Source: a virus. Taken from it: 23,032 nt of DNA. The translations under genes were made by a program, and so were the position numbers. The notes below the pieces were generated by a model, which worked only from the letters and a program-made list of their open reading frames with translations, ran no database searches and was not told where the DNA came from. Below, in pieces: positions 7,376 through 13,961 of the stretch; position 1 is the stretch's first letter, and each line of letters starts with the position of its first letter. The stretch covers positions 1 through 23,032 of the IMG/VR virus record IMGVR_UViG_3300011013_000105; one strand, 5' to 3'.

Positions 7376-7397
7376 GTGTACGGTAACTTATCCCTGA

Positions 7398-7416
7398 CAG
7401 TTACATCGTGTAGCTG
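7398..7416 (+). promoter_or_regulatory. Leader hairpin upstream of the 7442 virion gene
   Basis: Inverted repeat CAGTTACA-TCG-TGTAGCTG gives an 8-bp stem with one G-T wobble and a 3-nt loop. CTGACA occurs on both flanks (7394-7399 and 7414-7419). It lies 25 nt before the ATG. It may be an operator or an mRNA 5' stabiliser. No convincing -10/-35 pair is seen around it, although a promoter is expected after two terminators. Confidence 0.4.
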
Positions 7417-7441
7417 ACACTAGCCAAGACAGGAGAAACAA

Positions 7442-8071
7442 ATGGCTAATACTACTTTTAGCGGTCCCGTTCGCTCAGAAGGCGGTTTTGAACAAGTCAC
7501 AAAAAGCGCAACTACTGGAGCTTTTACAACTAATTTAGATGTAGACTCTTCGGGCAATCTTCTTACTACAGGATATGTGATTGGTCAAACTCGTATCTAT
7601 AGACAAACTTCCGCAGATGGCTGGAATGATGCAGCCTATGCCCCTACCATTTCACAAAGAGGCTCTATTTTTCTTTTAGATAAAGATGAAGCAACAACAG
7701 TAACTCTACCTGCTGTCACTTCTTCCGACCTTGGTGCTACGTTTACTTTTATAGAAACAGTAGCTTCTAACGCTGCTCGTGCAATCACCACTACTTATGA
7801 TAATGATTACTTTGTAGGTGGGTTGAATGTAGGAACAACAGCCGCAGAAAGTGGAGCAATCGGTTTTATCGTTGCAGCGGGAACAGATAGAATCCTCACT
7901 TTTGACGATAACCTTGCTAACGGTATGGGAGCAGTTGGCTCACACGCAACTTTCACTGCTGTTCTTACAGGGAACACTGGTGCAGGTGGAGGAGCAAAAC
8001 TCGTTTGGGCTGTTACTGGTTCAGTAGGCTCTGCTGACGCAGATACTGATGGAACAGCAATCTTTACTTAA
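7442..8071 (+). CDS. Beta-rich virion protein, probable head or tail structural protein
   Basis: 209 aa rich in Thr, Ala, Gly and Ser with few Lys, typical of an extracellular beta-structured phage protein. The N-terminus MANTTFSGPVRSEGGFE is a pattern I associate with marine-phage structural proteins. The middle (SIFLLDKDEATTVTLP) and the FTFIETVASNAARAITT stretch suggest a repeating beta fold as in fibres or decoration proteins. AGGAG at about 7431-7435 precedes the ATG. It is the first gene after the double terminator, so probably the first gene of a new transcript. Exact virion location is unknown. Confidence 0.7.
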   Translation: MANTTFSGPVRSEGGFEQVTKSATTGAFTTNLDVDSSGNLLTTGYVIGQTRIYRQTSADGWNDAAYAPTISQRGSIFLLDKDEATTVTLPAVTSSDLGATFTFIETVASNAARAITTTYDNDYFVGGLNVGTTAAESGAIGFIVAAGTDRILTFDDNLANGMGAVGSHATFTAVLTGNTGAGGGAKLVWAVTGSVGSADADTDGTAIFT

Positions 8072-8095
8072 TAAAAAGAGTAGGAGAATAATACG

Positions 8096-8704
8096 ATGTC
8101 AGGTTCTGATGTACAAGCTACCTTCATCGCTCCTGCTGTTGCTGACCCAAATGGTATATCTACTGCGGCTACGTTAAGTGGAGCAGGGAACCTTACTATA
8201 AATGGGGCTTTGGCAGACGGTGGAAGTGTTACTTTTGATCAGCCGAGGAATGTTACTATTTTAAGTGCGGCTAATGATACAGGAGACACTTTTACCGTTA
8301 CTGGTACAGATGAAACAGGGGCGGCCCAAACAGAGGCTATTACTGGTGCAAACAGTGACACGGCTGTTGGTACAAAATATTTTTCAACAGTCACTCAAAT
8401 AGCTTCTTCTGGGGCTACAGGAGGAGATGTTAGTGCTGGATCCGGAACAGCTATTGCGGCTCCTGTTTTCAGAGGCAGTGTGCGTCTGAGAGGTTTATAT
8501 GTTGTCAATTCAGCAACAGCAGGAACGATTGCTTTTCATGAAGGAAGCAGTTCGGGAAGTATTAAACTTAAATTTAATACTATTGCTGGAGCAAACACTA
8601 CCTCCTACCCAGACATTCCTGATTCAGGGATACGATGTGCTGGCGGTGGGTATGTTGTTTATACACAAACTCACTTTTCTTCTATGACTGTGTTTTATGC
8701 GTAA
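8096..8704 (+). CDS. Beta-rich virion protein, likely structural
   Basis: 202 aa, low in charge and rich in Gly/Ser/Thr/Ala. A region such as TFTVTGTDETGAAQTEAITG (about 64-83) and the C-terminal RGSVRLRGLYVVNSATAGTIAFHEG stretch look like an Ig- or jelly-roll-like beta fold. AGGAG at about 8082-8086 precedes the ATG. It follows another beta-rich gene and precedes the small basic genes, in a region usually encoding accessory virion proteins. Function beyond structural is not supported. Confidence 0.65.
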   Translation: MSGSDVQATFIAPAVADPNGISTAATLSGAGNLTINGALADGGSVTFDQPRNVTILSAANDTGDTFTVTGTDETGAAQTEAITGANSDTAVGTKYFSTVTQIASSGATGGDVSAGSGTAIAAPVFRGSVRLRGLYVVNSATAGTIAFHEGSSSGSIKLKFNTIAGANTTSYPDIPDSGIRCAGGGYVVYTQTHFSSMTVFYA

Positions 8705-8712
8705 GGAATCCT

Positions 8713-8997
8713 ATGGCTACAACAAAAGATGTAAAAAGAAGCCCATCTGGTAGGCTTACCTATCGTGGGGTGACTTTTTCAGGATGCAATAAACCTAAAC
8801 GTACCCCGAACGAGTCGAAAAAATCTGCTGTTTTAGCTAAAAAAGGTAAAAACGTCAAATTAGTGCGGTTTGGTGATCCTAATATGTCGATTAAAAAAGA
8901 CCAACCTGCTAGAAGAAAGTCATTCAGAGCAAGGCATAATTGCGCTACTGCAAAAGATAAATTCAGTGCGCGATATTGGTCGTGTAAGGCATGGTAG
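8713..8997 (+). CDS. Small basic conserved phage protein with Cys/His residues
   Basis: 94 aa; I chose the ATG at 8713 because AAGGA (8703-8707) lies just upstream and the reading frame upstream overlaps the previous gene. About 28% Lys+Arg. The conserved-looking core KLVRFGDPNMSIKKDQP is followed by a C-terminal cluster with His75, Cys77 and Cys91 (FRARHNC ... ARYWSCKAW), plus Cys25; this could bind metal. The family recurs in marine phages as a hypothetical protein. DNA or RNA binding is plausible from charge but unproven. Confidence 0.75.
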   Translation: MATTKDVKRSPSGRLTYRGVTFSGCNKPKRTPNESKKSAVLAKKGKNVKLVRFGDPNMSIKKDQPARRKSFRARHNCATAKDKFSARYWSCKAW

Positions 8998-8999
8998 CT

Positions 9000-9158
9000 A
9001 TGGATCCAAAAGAGGTATTGAAGTTGCTAGAAAAGCATGAGGCAGAGTGCATCAGAAGATACTCTCATATAGAAAAAGTATTAGACAAACTAGACTTAAG
9101 AATGTGGGGCATCGTTGTTTTAATTATCGGTGCAGCTGCTTTAGATAAATTAATTTAA
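9000..9158 (+). CDS. 52-aa bitopic membrane protein, XhlA/holin-like architecture
   Basis: MDPKEVLKLLEKHEAEC begins an amphipathic, highly charged helix (1-34); a single hydrophobic span follows (35-51, MWGIVVLIIGAAALDKL). This helix-plus-one-TM layout resembles XhlA-type accessory holins and other small phage membrane proteins. AAGG at 8986-8989 favours the ATG at 9000 over the one at 8991. The stop overlaps the next potential ATG by one base. A lysis role away from the main cassette (2535-3651) is inference; an accessory membrane function is equally possible. Confidence 0.6.
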   Translation: MDPKEVLKLLEKHEAECIRRYSHIEKVLDKLDLRMWGIVVLIIGAAALDKLI

Positions 9159-9178
9159 TGACTATATCGAGGTCTCAA

Positions 9179-9352
9179 ATGGCAAAACAAACTAAAAAAG
9201 GCGGGGGCAAAAAACCTCCTGGACTTTATGCCAATATCCATGCAAAAAGAAAAAGGATAGCTGCAGGAAGCGGTGAAAAAATGCGTAGGGTTGGACAAAA
9301 GGGCGCTCCTAAAAAAGGTGTATTTGCAAAAATTAAAAGAAAGACAACATAA
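9179..9352 (+). CDS. Small very basic conserved phage protein (GLYANIHAKRKRIAAGSGEK type)
   Basis: 57 aa, 19 of them Lys/Arg and only one acidic residue. I place the start at the ATG at 9179, with GAGG at 9169-9172 six nt upstream; an in-frame ATG at 9158 would add seven unconserved-looking residues. The central motif LYANIHAKRKRIAAGSGEKMR followed by GQKGAPKK (about 39-46) recurs in many marine phages, where the function is unknown. The charge suggests nucleic-acid binding or packaging with the genome; that is inference. Its stop overlaps the next ATG (TAATG). Confidence 0.7.
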   Translation: MAKQTKKGGGKKPPGLYANIHAKRKRIAAGSGEKMRRVGQKGAPKKGVFAKIKRKTT

Positions 9353-9687
9353 TGGCAAAAAAAACTAAAAAAGCACCACCAAAGCCTAAAAGTGCTAAAG
9401 AAGCAAGATTTCGTAAAGATATGAAAGAACTAGGTAAAGATCCCGAAACGGTTAAATACCTACGAGAGCAAGCTAAACGAAATGGACCTGTAAAAGAAGA
9501 CCCACCACCTAAACCAAAGAAAAAACCAAAACCAGTTAAAAAAAGAGGAGGGGGAGAAGTGAAATACCCTAAAAAAATGAATCGTGGCGGTAAAGTATCA
9601 ATGCCTAAGAAAATGTCTCGTGGCGGTAAAGTATCAATGCCTAAGAAAATGGCCCGAGGTGGTGTAGTCAAAGGCCCTTACAGTTAA
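9352..9687 (+). CDS. Lys/Pro-rich basic protein with C-terminal tandem repeats
   Basis: 111 aa, about a third Lys/Arg. The N-terminal half (1-47) is a charged helix; a Pro/Lys-rich linker follows (48-65), then near-identical repeats of MPKKMSRGGKVS ending KMARGGVVKGPYS. RGGKV-type C-terminal repeats are frequent in small marine-phage proteins and could bind DNA or the virion interior. It shares the TAATG overlap with the preceding basic gene, so the two are probably co-translated. Function is not known. Confidence 0.7.
   Translation: MAKKTKKAPPKPKSAKEARFRKDMKELGKDPETVKYLREQAKRNGPVKEDPPPKPKKKPKPVKKRGGGEVKYPKKMNRGGKVSMPKKMSRGGKVSMPKKMARGGVVKGPYS
9582..9651. repeat. 36-bp tandem repeat inside the basic-protein gene
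   Basis: Bases 9582-9615 and 9618-9651 are identical over 34 nt with a period of 36 nt, encoding two RGGKVSMPKKM units; a third, diverged unit lies on each side. In-frame period keeps the gene open if copy number changes. Confidence 0.85.
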
Positions 9688-9697
9688 GGTGTAGTTT

Positions 9698-10600
9698 ATG
9701 GCAGTTTCTGGTTCTACTGATTTTGAGCTTGATGTAGCTGAGTACGTCGAGGAAGCATTTGAAAGGTGTGGCCTCGAGGTACGCACAGGTTATGACCTGA
9801 CGAGTGCGCGTAGATCTTTAAATTTATTGTTTGCTGATTGGGCTAACCGTGGTCTTAATAGATGGACAATAGAGCAAGCTACGTTGCCTCTAGCTTCAGG
9901 TATAGCTATATACCCTGCTGGAACACTTACTATGACAGTTGCAGCTAGTGGTTCCTTTTCAGTAGCAGAAACAATAACAGGAGGTACGAGCGGAGCTACA
10001 GCAAGTATAACCAGCATCCGCTCTTCTACTGCCATAGATATTACGGTGCCAGATGGAACTTTTGCAGCATCAGAAACAATAACAGGAGGTACGAGTTCAG
10101 CTACCACTACTGTTTCTTCTGCTATATCTTTAACACCGATACAATCTACTGTTGATATACTGTCTGCTGTGATTAGAACAGGAACTGGCTCTGGTCAAAC
10201 AGATGTTGCTATAAGTAGAATTAGTAGAGATGCTTTTATTAATCTTGCAAATAAAAACAGCACCTCACGCCCTACGCAGTTTTATATAGATAGATTGATT
10301 ACTCCTGAAATAAAACTTTGGCCTACTCCTGATAATAATACCTATACGTTAGTTTACGATAAACTTACTCGTATTGATGATGTAGATAACCCACAAAACA
10401 CAGTGGATGTGCCGTTTAGGTTTTACCCTTGTTTATCTGCAGGGTTAGCTTATTACGTTTCTTTGAAACGAGCGCCACAAAGAACCCAACTTCTTAAAGC
10501 AGTATACGAAGAAGAGTTTGAGCGAGCAGCAGCTGAAGATAGAGATAGAGCAAGTTTGAGTTTAACCCCTAGTCGTGATTATTATACGTTTATAAGATGA
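9698..10600 (+). CDS. Putative head-tail adaptor/connector protein with inserted beta-repeat module
   Basis: 300 aa. The N-terminus, AEYVEEAFERCGLEVRTGYD, ARRSLNLLFADWANRGLN, is a helical block I recognise from connector-type proteins of marine podoviruses. The C-terminus returns to conserved helical sequence (PFRFYPCLSAGLAYYVSLKRAP, YEEEFERAAAEDRDR). Between them sit two copies of a 35-residue module containing ETITGGTS (about 91-98 and 126-133). The same module occurs in the adaptor gene at 10896. A role at the portal-tail interface is inferred from position and helical composition. The P22 gp4-like class is possible but not certain. Confidence 0.65.
   Translation: MAVSGSTDFELDVAEYVEEAFERCGLEVRTGYDLTSARRSLNLLFADWANRGLNRWTIEQATLPLASGIAIYPAGTLTMTVAASGSFSVAETITGGTSGATASITSIRSSTAIDITVPDGTFAASETITGGTSSATTTVSSAISLTPIQSTVDILSAVIRTGTGSGQTDVAISRISRDAFINLANKNSTSRPTQFYIDRLITPEIKLWPTPDNNTYTLVYDKLTRIDDVDNPQNTVDVPFRFYPCLSAGLAYYVSLKRAPQRTQLLKAVYEEEFERAAAEDRDRASLSLTPSRDYYTFIR
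9966..10095. repeat. Two ETITGGTS modules, period 105 nt
   Basis: Bases 9966-9990 and 10071-10095 are identical over 25 nt, exactly 105 nt (35 codons) apart. The same core with a few substitutions occurs twice, again 105 nt apart, in the gene at 10896-11750. Confidence 0.85.
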
Positions 10601-10899
10601 AGTATGTTTCTGGAAAATACGCTAGAGCGATTTGTGATAGGTGTGGGTTTGAATACCCATACACCTCATTGCAAAAAGAATGGAATGGCTTAAAAGTTTG
10701 TACAGATTGTTTTGAGCCTAAACATCCGCAATTAGAGCCTCCCCCACCACCATTTGAACCAGAAGCATTGTATGACCCAAGGCCAGATAGAGCGGAGGGC
10801 TTAGATGTTTTTGTTGGACAAAAAACATTCCCTGTTTTGTCAAATGTTTCCACACATGCAATTACTTCTATTGGTAAAGTAGAGGTTGTCATATCATGA
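10597..10899 (+). CDS. Zinc-ribbon protein between two connector genes
   Basis: 100 aa. Cys13-x2-Cys16 and Cys35-x2-Cys38, separated by 18 residues, form a four-cysteine zinc ribbon (CDRCGF ... KEWNGLKVCTDCFEPKHPQ). A Pro-rich segment follows (PPPPPFEPEA), then a short beta-rich C-terminus. The KEW.GL.VC..CF..KHPQ pattern is recurrent in marine phages beside connector genes. The gene overlaps its neighbours by 4 nt at each end (ATGA), so it is tightly coupled to both. It may be a small tail or connector component, or bind DNA in the channel; neither is proven. Confidence 0.75.
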   Translation: MKYVSGKYARAICDRCGFEYPYTSLQKEWNGLKVCTDCFEPKHPQLEPPPPPFEPEALYDPRPDRAEGLDVFVGQKTFPVLSNVSTHAITSIGKVEVVIS

Positions 10900-11750
10900 G
10901 TTTTACATATACCACTCTTAAAGATGCACTTAAAAACTACACGCAAAACACAGAAACTGTTTTTCTTAACTCTATGGATATGCTTATCCGTTTAGCAGAA
11001 GAGCGTATTTTGAAATCAACTCAATTAAATGTGTTTCAAAAAAATGTAACCGGAGCTCTTTCCTCAGGTAATGAGTATCTAGCTGTCCCTAGTGATTTTT
11101 TATCGCCACACTCACTTAGTATTACTAACAATAGTTTGTATGAGTATTTACAATTAAAAGAGTTAGAATTTGTCCAATCGTATAACCCTAATTCTTCCTC
11201 AACAGGAACCCCCAAATACTACGGACAATTTGATGTCGATTATTTTGTTTTAGCTCCTACTCCTGATTCAACGTATACGGTGAGTTTAAGCTATTTTTAT
11301 AGGCCCACTAGTTTGACTCAAAGTTTGTACCTTTTAAGTTTAAGCACTGTATCAGGCACGTTTGTTGTTGGTGAAACAATAACAGGGGGCACGAGTGGGC
11401 AAAGCTCCACAATATCTGTTGTTGAAAGTGCAACAAGCTTAACGGTTGGAATACCAAGTCAAAATTATACTGTTGGTGAAACAATAACAGGGGGCACGAG
11501 CGGTGCGACTGCTGTAATTACTGCCGTTGGTGCAGACACAACAAATAGTTGGTTAAGTGAAAATGCTGAAGTTGCATTATTATATGCTTCTCTTTCTGAG
11601 TGTTACCTTTTTATGAAAGGTGAACAAGATATGATGAATATGTATAACCAAAGATACGGAGAAGCAATCAATCGTCTTAAAAACTTTGGAGAAGCACTTG
11701 AGGTTACAGATGATTACTCCGCAGGGTATATAAAGAAGGCTAGAACGTAA
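10896..11750 (+). CDS. Phage adaptor protein (tail-connector type) with inserted repeat module
   Basis: 284 aa. The N-terminal MSFTYTTLKDALKNYTQNTE, AEERILKSTQLNVFQKN, YLAVPSDFLSPHSLSI and GTPKYYGQFDVDYFVLAPTP segments are hallmarks of the adaptor family of marine and SU10-like podoviruses, which joins portal to nozzle. The C-terminal helix WLSENAEVALLYASLSECYLFMKGE also fits. Between YFYRPTSLT and SWLSENAE, where relatives run almost directly from one to the other as I recall, this protein carries about 65 extra residues with two GETITGGTSG modules. The gene is coupled to its neighbours by a 4-nt ATGA overlap upstream and a 1-nt TAATG overlap downstream. Confidence 0.8.
   Translation: MSFTYTTLKDALKNYTQNTETVFLNSMDMLIRLAEERILKSTQLNVFQKNVTGALSSGNEYLAVPSDFLSPHSLSITNNSLYEYLQLKELEFVQSYNPNSSSTGTPKYYGQFDVDYFVLAPTPDSTYTVSLSYFYRPTSLTQSLYLLSLSTVSGTFVVGETITGGTSGQSSTISVVESATSLTVGIPSQNYTVGETITGGTSGATAVITAVGADTTNSWLSENAEVALLYASLSECYLFMKGEQDMMNMYNQRYGEAINRLKNFGEALEVTDDYSAGYIKKART
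11366..11500. repeat. Two GETITGGTSG modules, period 105 nt, in the adaptor gene
   Basis: Bases 11366-11395 and 11471-11500 are identical over 30 nt, exactly 105 nt apart. They differ from the copies at 9966-10095 by a few bases in the shared core, so copies within a gene are more alike than copies between genes. Confidence 0.85.
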
Positions 11751-12043
11751 TGTTTACAGATAGTTTAAATTTATCGAATAATTTTCAAGTTGAAGTGCAT
11801 ACTACTAGTAATAGAGGAACTTCCCCTGAAGAGGTTGCTTCTATGTGTGTTAAAAAATTGGTTTTTGTTTCTGATAAAGCAGAACCTGCTATAAGAGACC
11901 AAGCTCGTGCATTTAGTGCTCATATTGAGAAAGTGATTGCTTCTTACATGAAACAGGCGGTACAAAGTGATAGAACGACAGTTTTTAACGCTTTAGTAGA
12001 CGCAGGACACCCAGAACTAGCTGAACTGATAAGGAGACTTTAA
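11750..12043 (+). CDS. Small conserved helical protein, unknown function
   Basis: 97 aa. The N-terminus is short and beta-like (FQVEVHTTSNRGTSPEEVA); the rest is helical with conserved-looking SDKAEPAIRDQARAFSAHIE and a C-terminal DAGHPELAELIRRL. Similar small proteins follow the adaptor gene in many marine phages without a known role. TAATG overlap with the adaptor suggests coupled translation, so it may join the same tail sub-complex. No membrane segment or enzymatic motif is visible. Confidence 0.7.
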   Translation: MFTDSLNLSNNFQVEVHTTSNRGTSPEEVASMCVKKLVFVSDKAEPAIRDQARAFSAHIEKVIASYMKQAVQSDRTTVFNALVDAGHPELAELIRRL

Positions 12044-12044
12044 T

Positions 12045-12503
12045 ATGGCGTTTAGTGGGAATTTTATGTGTAGCTCTTTCAAAAAAGAGTTGCTTTTTGG
12101 TGTACACGATTTTGATACTTCTGCTTCAGGAGATACATTTAAACTCGCTATGTATACTAACAGTGCTTCGTTCACAGCAGCAACGACTGCGTATACCACA
12201 AGTAATGAAGTTTCTGGCACAAACTACAGTGCAGGAGGGGGAACTCTTAACTCAGTAGACCCTACTGTTTCAGGAACAACAGCGTTAGTTGATTTTGATA
12301 ATTTAGTTTTTTCAAATGTTACTCTTACTGCTGTTAGGGGAGCATTGATCTATAATACTAGTCCTGATACTACTTCTATTTCTGTTACTAACCCTACAGT
12401 ATTAGTTTTAGATTTTAGTGCAGATAAAGCGGCAAGTTCTGGTGATTTCACTATTATTTTTCCTGCCGCTGATGCTTCAAATGCGATAATACGGATTGCT
12501 TAA
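12045..12503 (+). CDS. Beta-rich tail/virion structural protein
   Basis: 152 aa. It begins MAFSGNFMCSSFKKELL, then FKLAMYTNSASFTAATTAYTT, a pattern I recognise from structural proteins of marine phages, and closes with DFTIIFPAADASNAIIRIA. The composition (Thr, Ser, Ala, Gly, few charges) indicates a beta-sandwich virion protein. AAGGAG (about 12030-12035) precedes the ATG. It leads a run of four small beta-rich genes before the kelch-like fibres, so tail or fibre-network location is likely. Precise function unknown. Confidence 0.75.
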   Translation: MAFSGNFMCSSFKKELLFGVHDFDTSASGDTFKLAMYTNSASFTAATTAYTTSNEVSGTNYSAGGGTLNSVDPTVSGTTALVDFDNLVFSNVTLTAVRGALIYNTSPDTTSISVTNPTVLVLDFSADKAASSGDFTIIFPAADASNAIIRIA

Positions 12504-12968
12504 ATGGCCGATGCTGTTGTTCCATATTTAGGTTGGGGAAGCCTTAGTCAAGCGTGGAACACTGGAACGTGGAATACTGATACAAATTCAATCATACCTG
12601 TTGCAACAGGAGCTTTTTCTGCTTCTAGCGTAACAGGAGATGCAAATTTTACGATAACTACTACAGATATTGTAGGAACTGGAGCATCAGGAACGGCCTC
12701 TACCGCTATAACAGCAACAATTACTGTTACAGGCATCGCAGGAACTGGAGGTTTATCTGCAGTTAGTATAACAGGAGATGCAAATTTTACGATAACTACT
12801 ACAGATATTGTTGCCACTGGAACGGTTAATGGTGTTACTGTAACAGGAGATGCAAATATTCCTATTGAAGTTACAGGAGCTGGCGCAACGGCAATCGTAG
12901 GGGTAGGGTTTGTTTGGGGTCTCAATTTACCTAGTCAAGACCCTAATTGGCAAGAAATAGCTGCATAA
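12504..12968 (+). CDS. Repeat-bearing beta-rich tail protein
   Basis: 154 aa. The ends are conserved-looking (MADAVVPYLGWGSLSQAWNT and a C-terminal NLPSQDPNWQEIAA), while the centre is three VTGDAN(F/I) units; two are identical through TGDANFTITTTDIV. Almost no charged residues in the centre. The ATG directly follows the upstream stop codon (12501-12503). A tail-surface or fibre-attachment role is likely from the neighbours; the expanded repeat suggests recent growth of the central domain. Confidence 0.7.
   Translation: MADAVVPYLGWGSLSQAWNTGTWNTDTNSIIPVATGAFSASSVTGDANFTITTTDIVGTGASGTASTAITATITVTGIAGTGGLSAVSITGDANFTITTTDIVATGTVNGVTVTGDANIPIEVTGAGATAIVGVGFVWGLNLPSQDPNWQEIAA
12631..12811. repeat. 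43-nt perfect direct repeat
   Basis: Bases 12631-12673 and 12769-12811 are identical over 43 nt, 138 nt (46 codons) apart. A third shorter copy (17 nt) is at 12841-12857. The absence of any synonymous change implies recent duplication or gene conversion. Confidence 0.88.
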
Positions 12969-12977
12969 GGAGTTAAT

Positions 12978-13949
12978 ATGAGTACATATGTAAATAATTT
13001 AAGATTAGAAGAAATAGGCTCTGGAGAACGTTCTGGAACATGGGGAACAGCAACAAACACTAATTTAGAGCTAATAGGTGAGGCTTTTGGTTATGGCACA
13101 GAAGCATTAAGTGATGCTTCTACTGCTACTATTACAATGGCAGATGCAGCATCTGACGGTGCAAGAGCTATCTATCTCAAACTTACAGGATCGTTAGGAC
13201 AAAACTGCACAGTTACTTTAGCTCCTGACACTATTTCTAAAATATGGATTATAGAAAACGCTACTACAGATTCAGGTTCTAGTGGGCCGTACTCTACAAT
13301 TATTAAACAAGGAAGTGGCGGTGGGGCGTCAATCACTATTCCAAACGGCAATGTAAAAGTTATTATTACAGATGGTGGTGGTTCTGGTGCTATTGTTTAT
13401 GATGCTTTTACAGATTTGAGTTTAGCAGGAACAACCCAAGCCGTTACTTTAAATGCTTCTACTAGCGTACAAACACCTTTAATTGAGTTTACTGATGGTG
13501 ATGATGCAATAGGGATTGCAGATGGCGGTTTGCTTACAATGGCGAAAATAACTGCTATAGGAGGGACTACTCCGGGGACAGGAGTATTCACGACATTGAC
13601 CGGAACAACTATCACTGCTTCTACCGCTATTGTACCAGATGCCTCTGGTGGAGCTGATATAGGGACGAATTCGTTAGAGTGGGGTGACATTTATATTGCT
13701 GACGATAAGCAAATTAAATTTGGAAATGGTCAAGATGTCACAATGGAGTATGATGAAGATGGTACGGACAGTTTGCTTGTAACAGGAGATATGACCATTG
13801 CTGATGGGTCAAATGATTTTACTATTGCTTCCCATGATGGTACTAATGGGTTAATATTAGGTTCCACTCTAGTTACTGTTGGAGCAGCAGAAATAAATTC
13901 AGCGGCAAGTACTGGAAAAGCGATCGCAATGGCAATGGTTTTCGGGTAA
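12978..13949 (+). CDS. Tail fibre-like structural protein
   Basis: 323 aa. The N-terminus (MSTYVNNLRLEEIGSGERSG, TWGTATNTNLELIGEAFG) is a conserved module of marine-phage fibre proteins, probably for attachment. It is followed by beta-rich segments and the phrase SLEWGDIYIADDKQIKFGNG and VTGDMTIADGSND, common in fibre shafts. AAGGAG (about 12967-12972) lies before the ATG. Length and composition fit a trimeric fibre or fibre-base protein. Receptor binding cannot be read from the sequence. Confidence 0.78.
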   Translation: MSTYVNNLRLEEIGSGERSGTWGTATNTNLELIGEAFGYGTEALSDASTATITMADAASDGARAIYLKLTGSLGQNCTVTLAPDTISKIWIIENATTDSGSSGPYSTIIKQGSGGGASITIPNGNVKVIITDGGGSGAIVYDAFTDLSLAGTTQAVTLNASTSVQTPLIEFTDGDDAIGIADGGLLTMAKITAIGGTTPGTGVFTTLTGTTITASTAIVPDASGGADIGTNSLEWGDIYIADDKQIKFGNGQDVTMEYDEDGTDSLLVTGDMTIADGSNDFTIASHDGTNGLILGSTLVTVGAAEINSAASTGKAIAMAMVFG

Positions 13950-13961
13950 AGGAGATAAAAT

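Noticed and set aside
8635-8712. Longer start for the small basic gene at 8635
   Set aside because: The added 26 residues come from an alternative frame of the preceding gene; the ATG at 8713 has AAGGA upstream.
9158-9178. Start of the 57-aa basic gene at 9158
   Set aside because: GAGG at 9169-9172 lies between the two ATGs and serves the one at 9179.
11750-12043. Anti-defence protein of the Acb2/Tad1 type, considered because of small helical size
   Set aside because: The sequence does not match the motifs I recall for those families, and its fixed place after the adaptor gene argues for a structural or accessory role.
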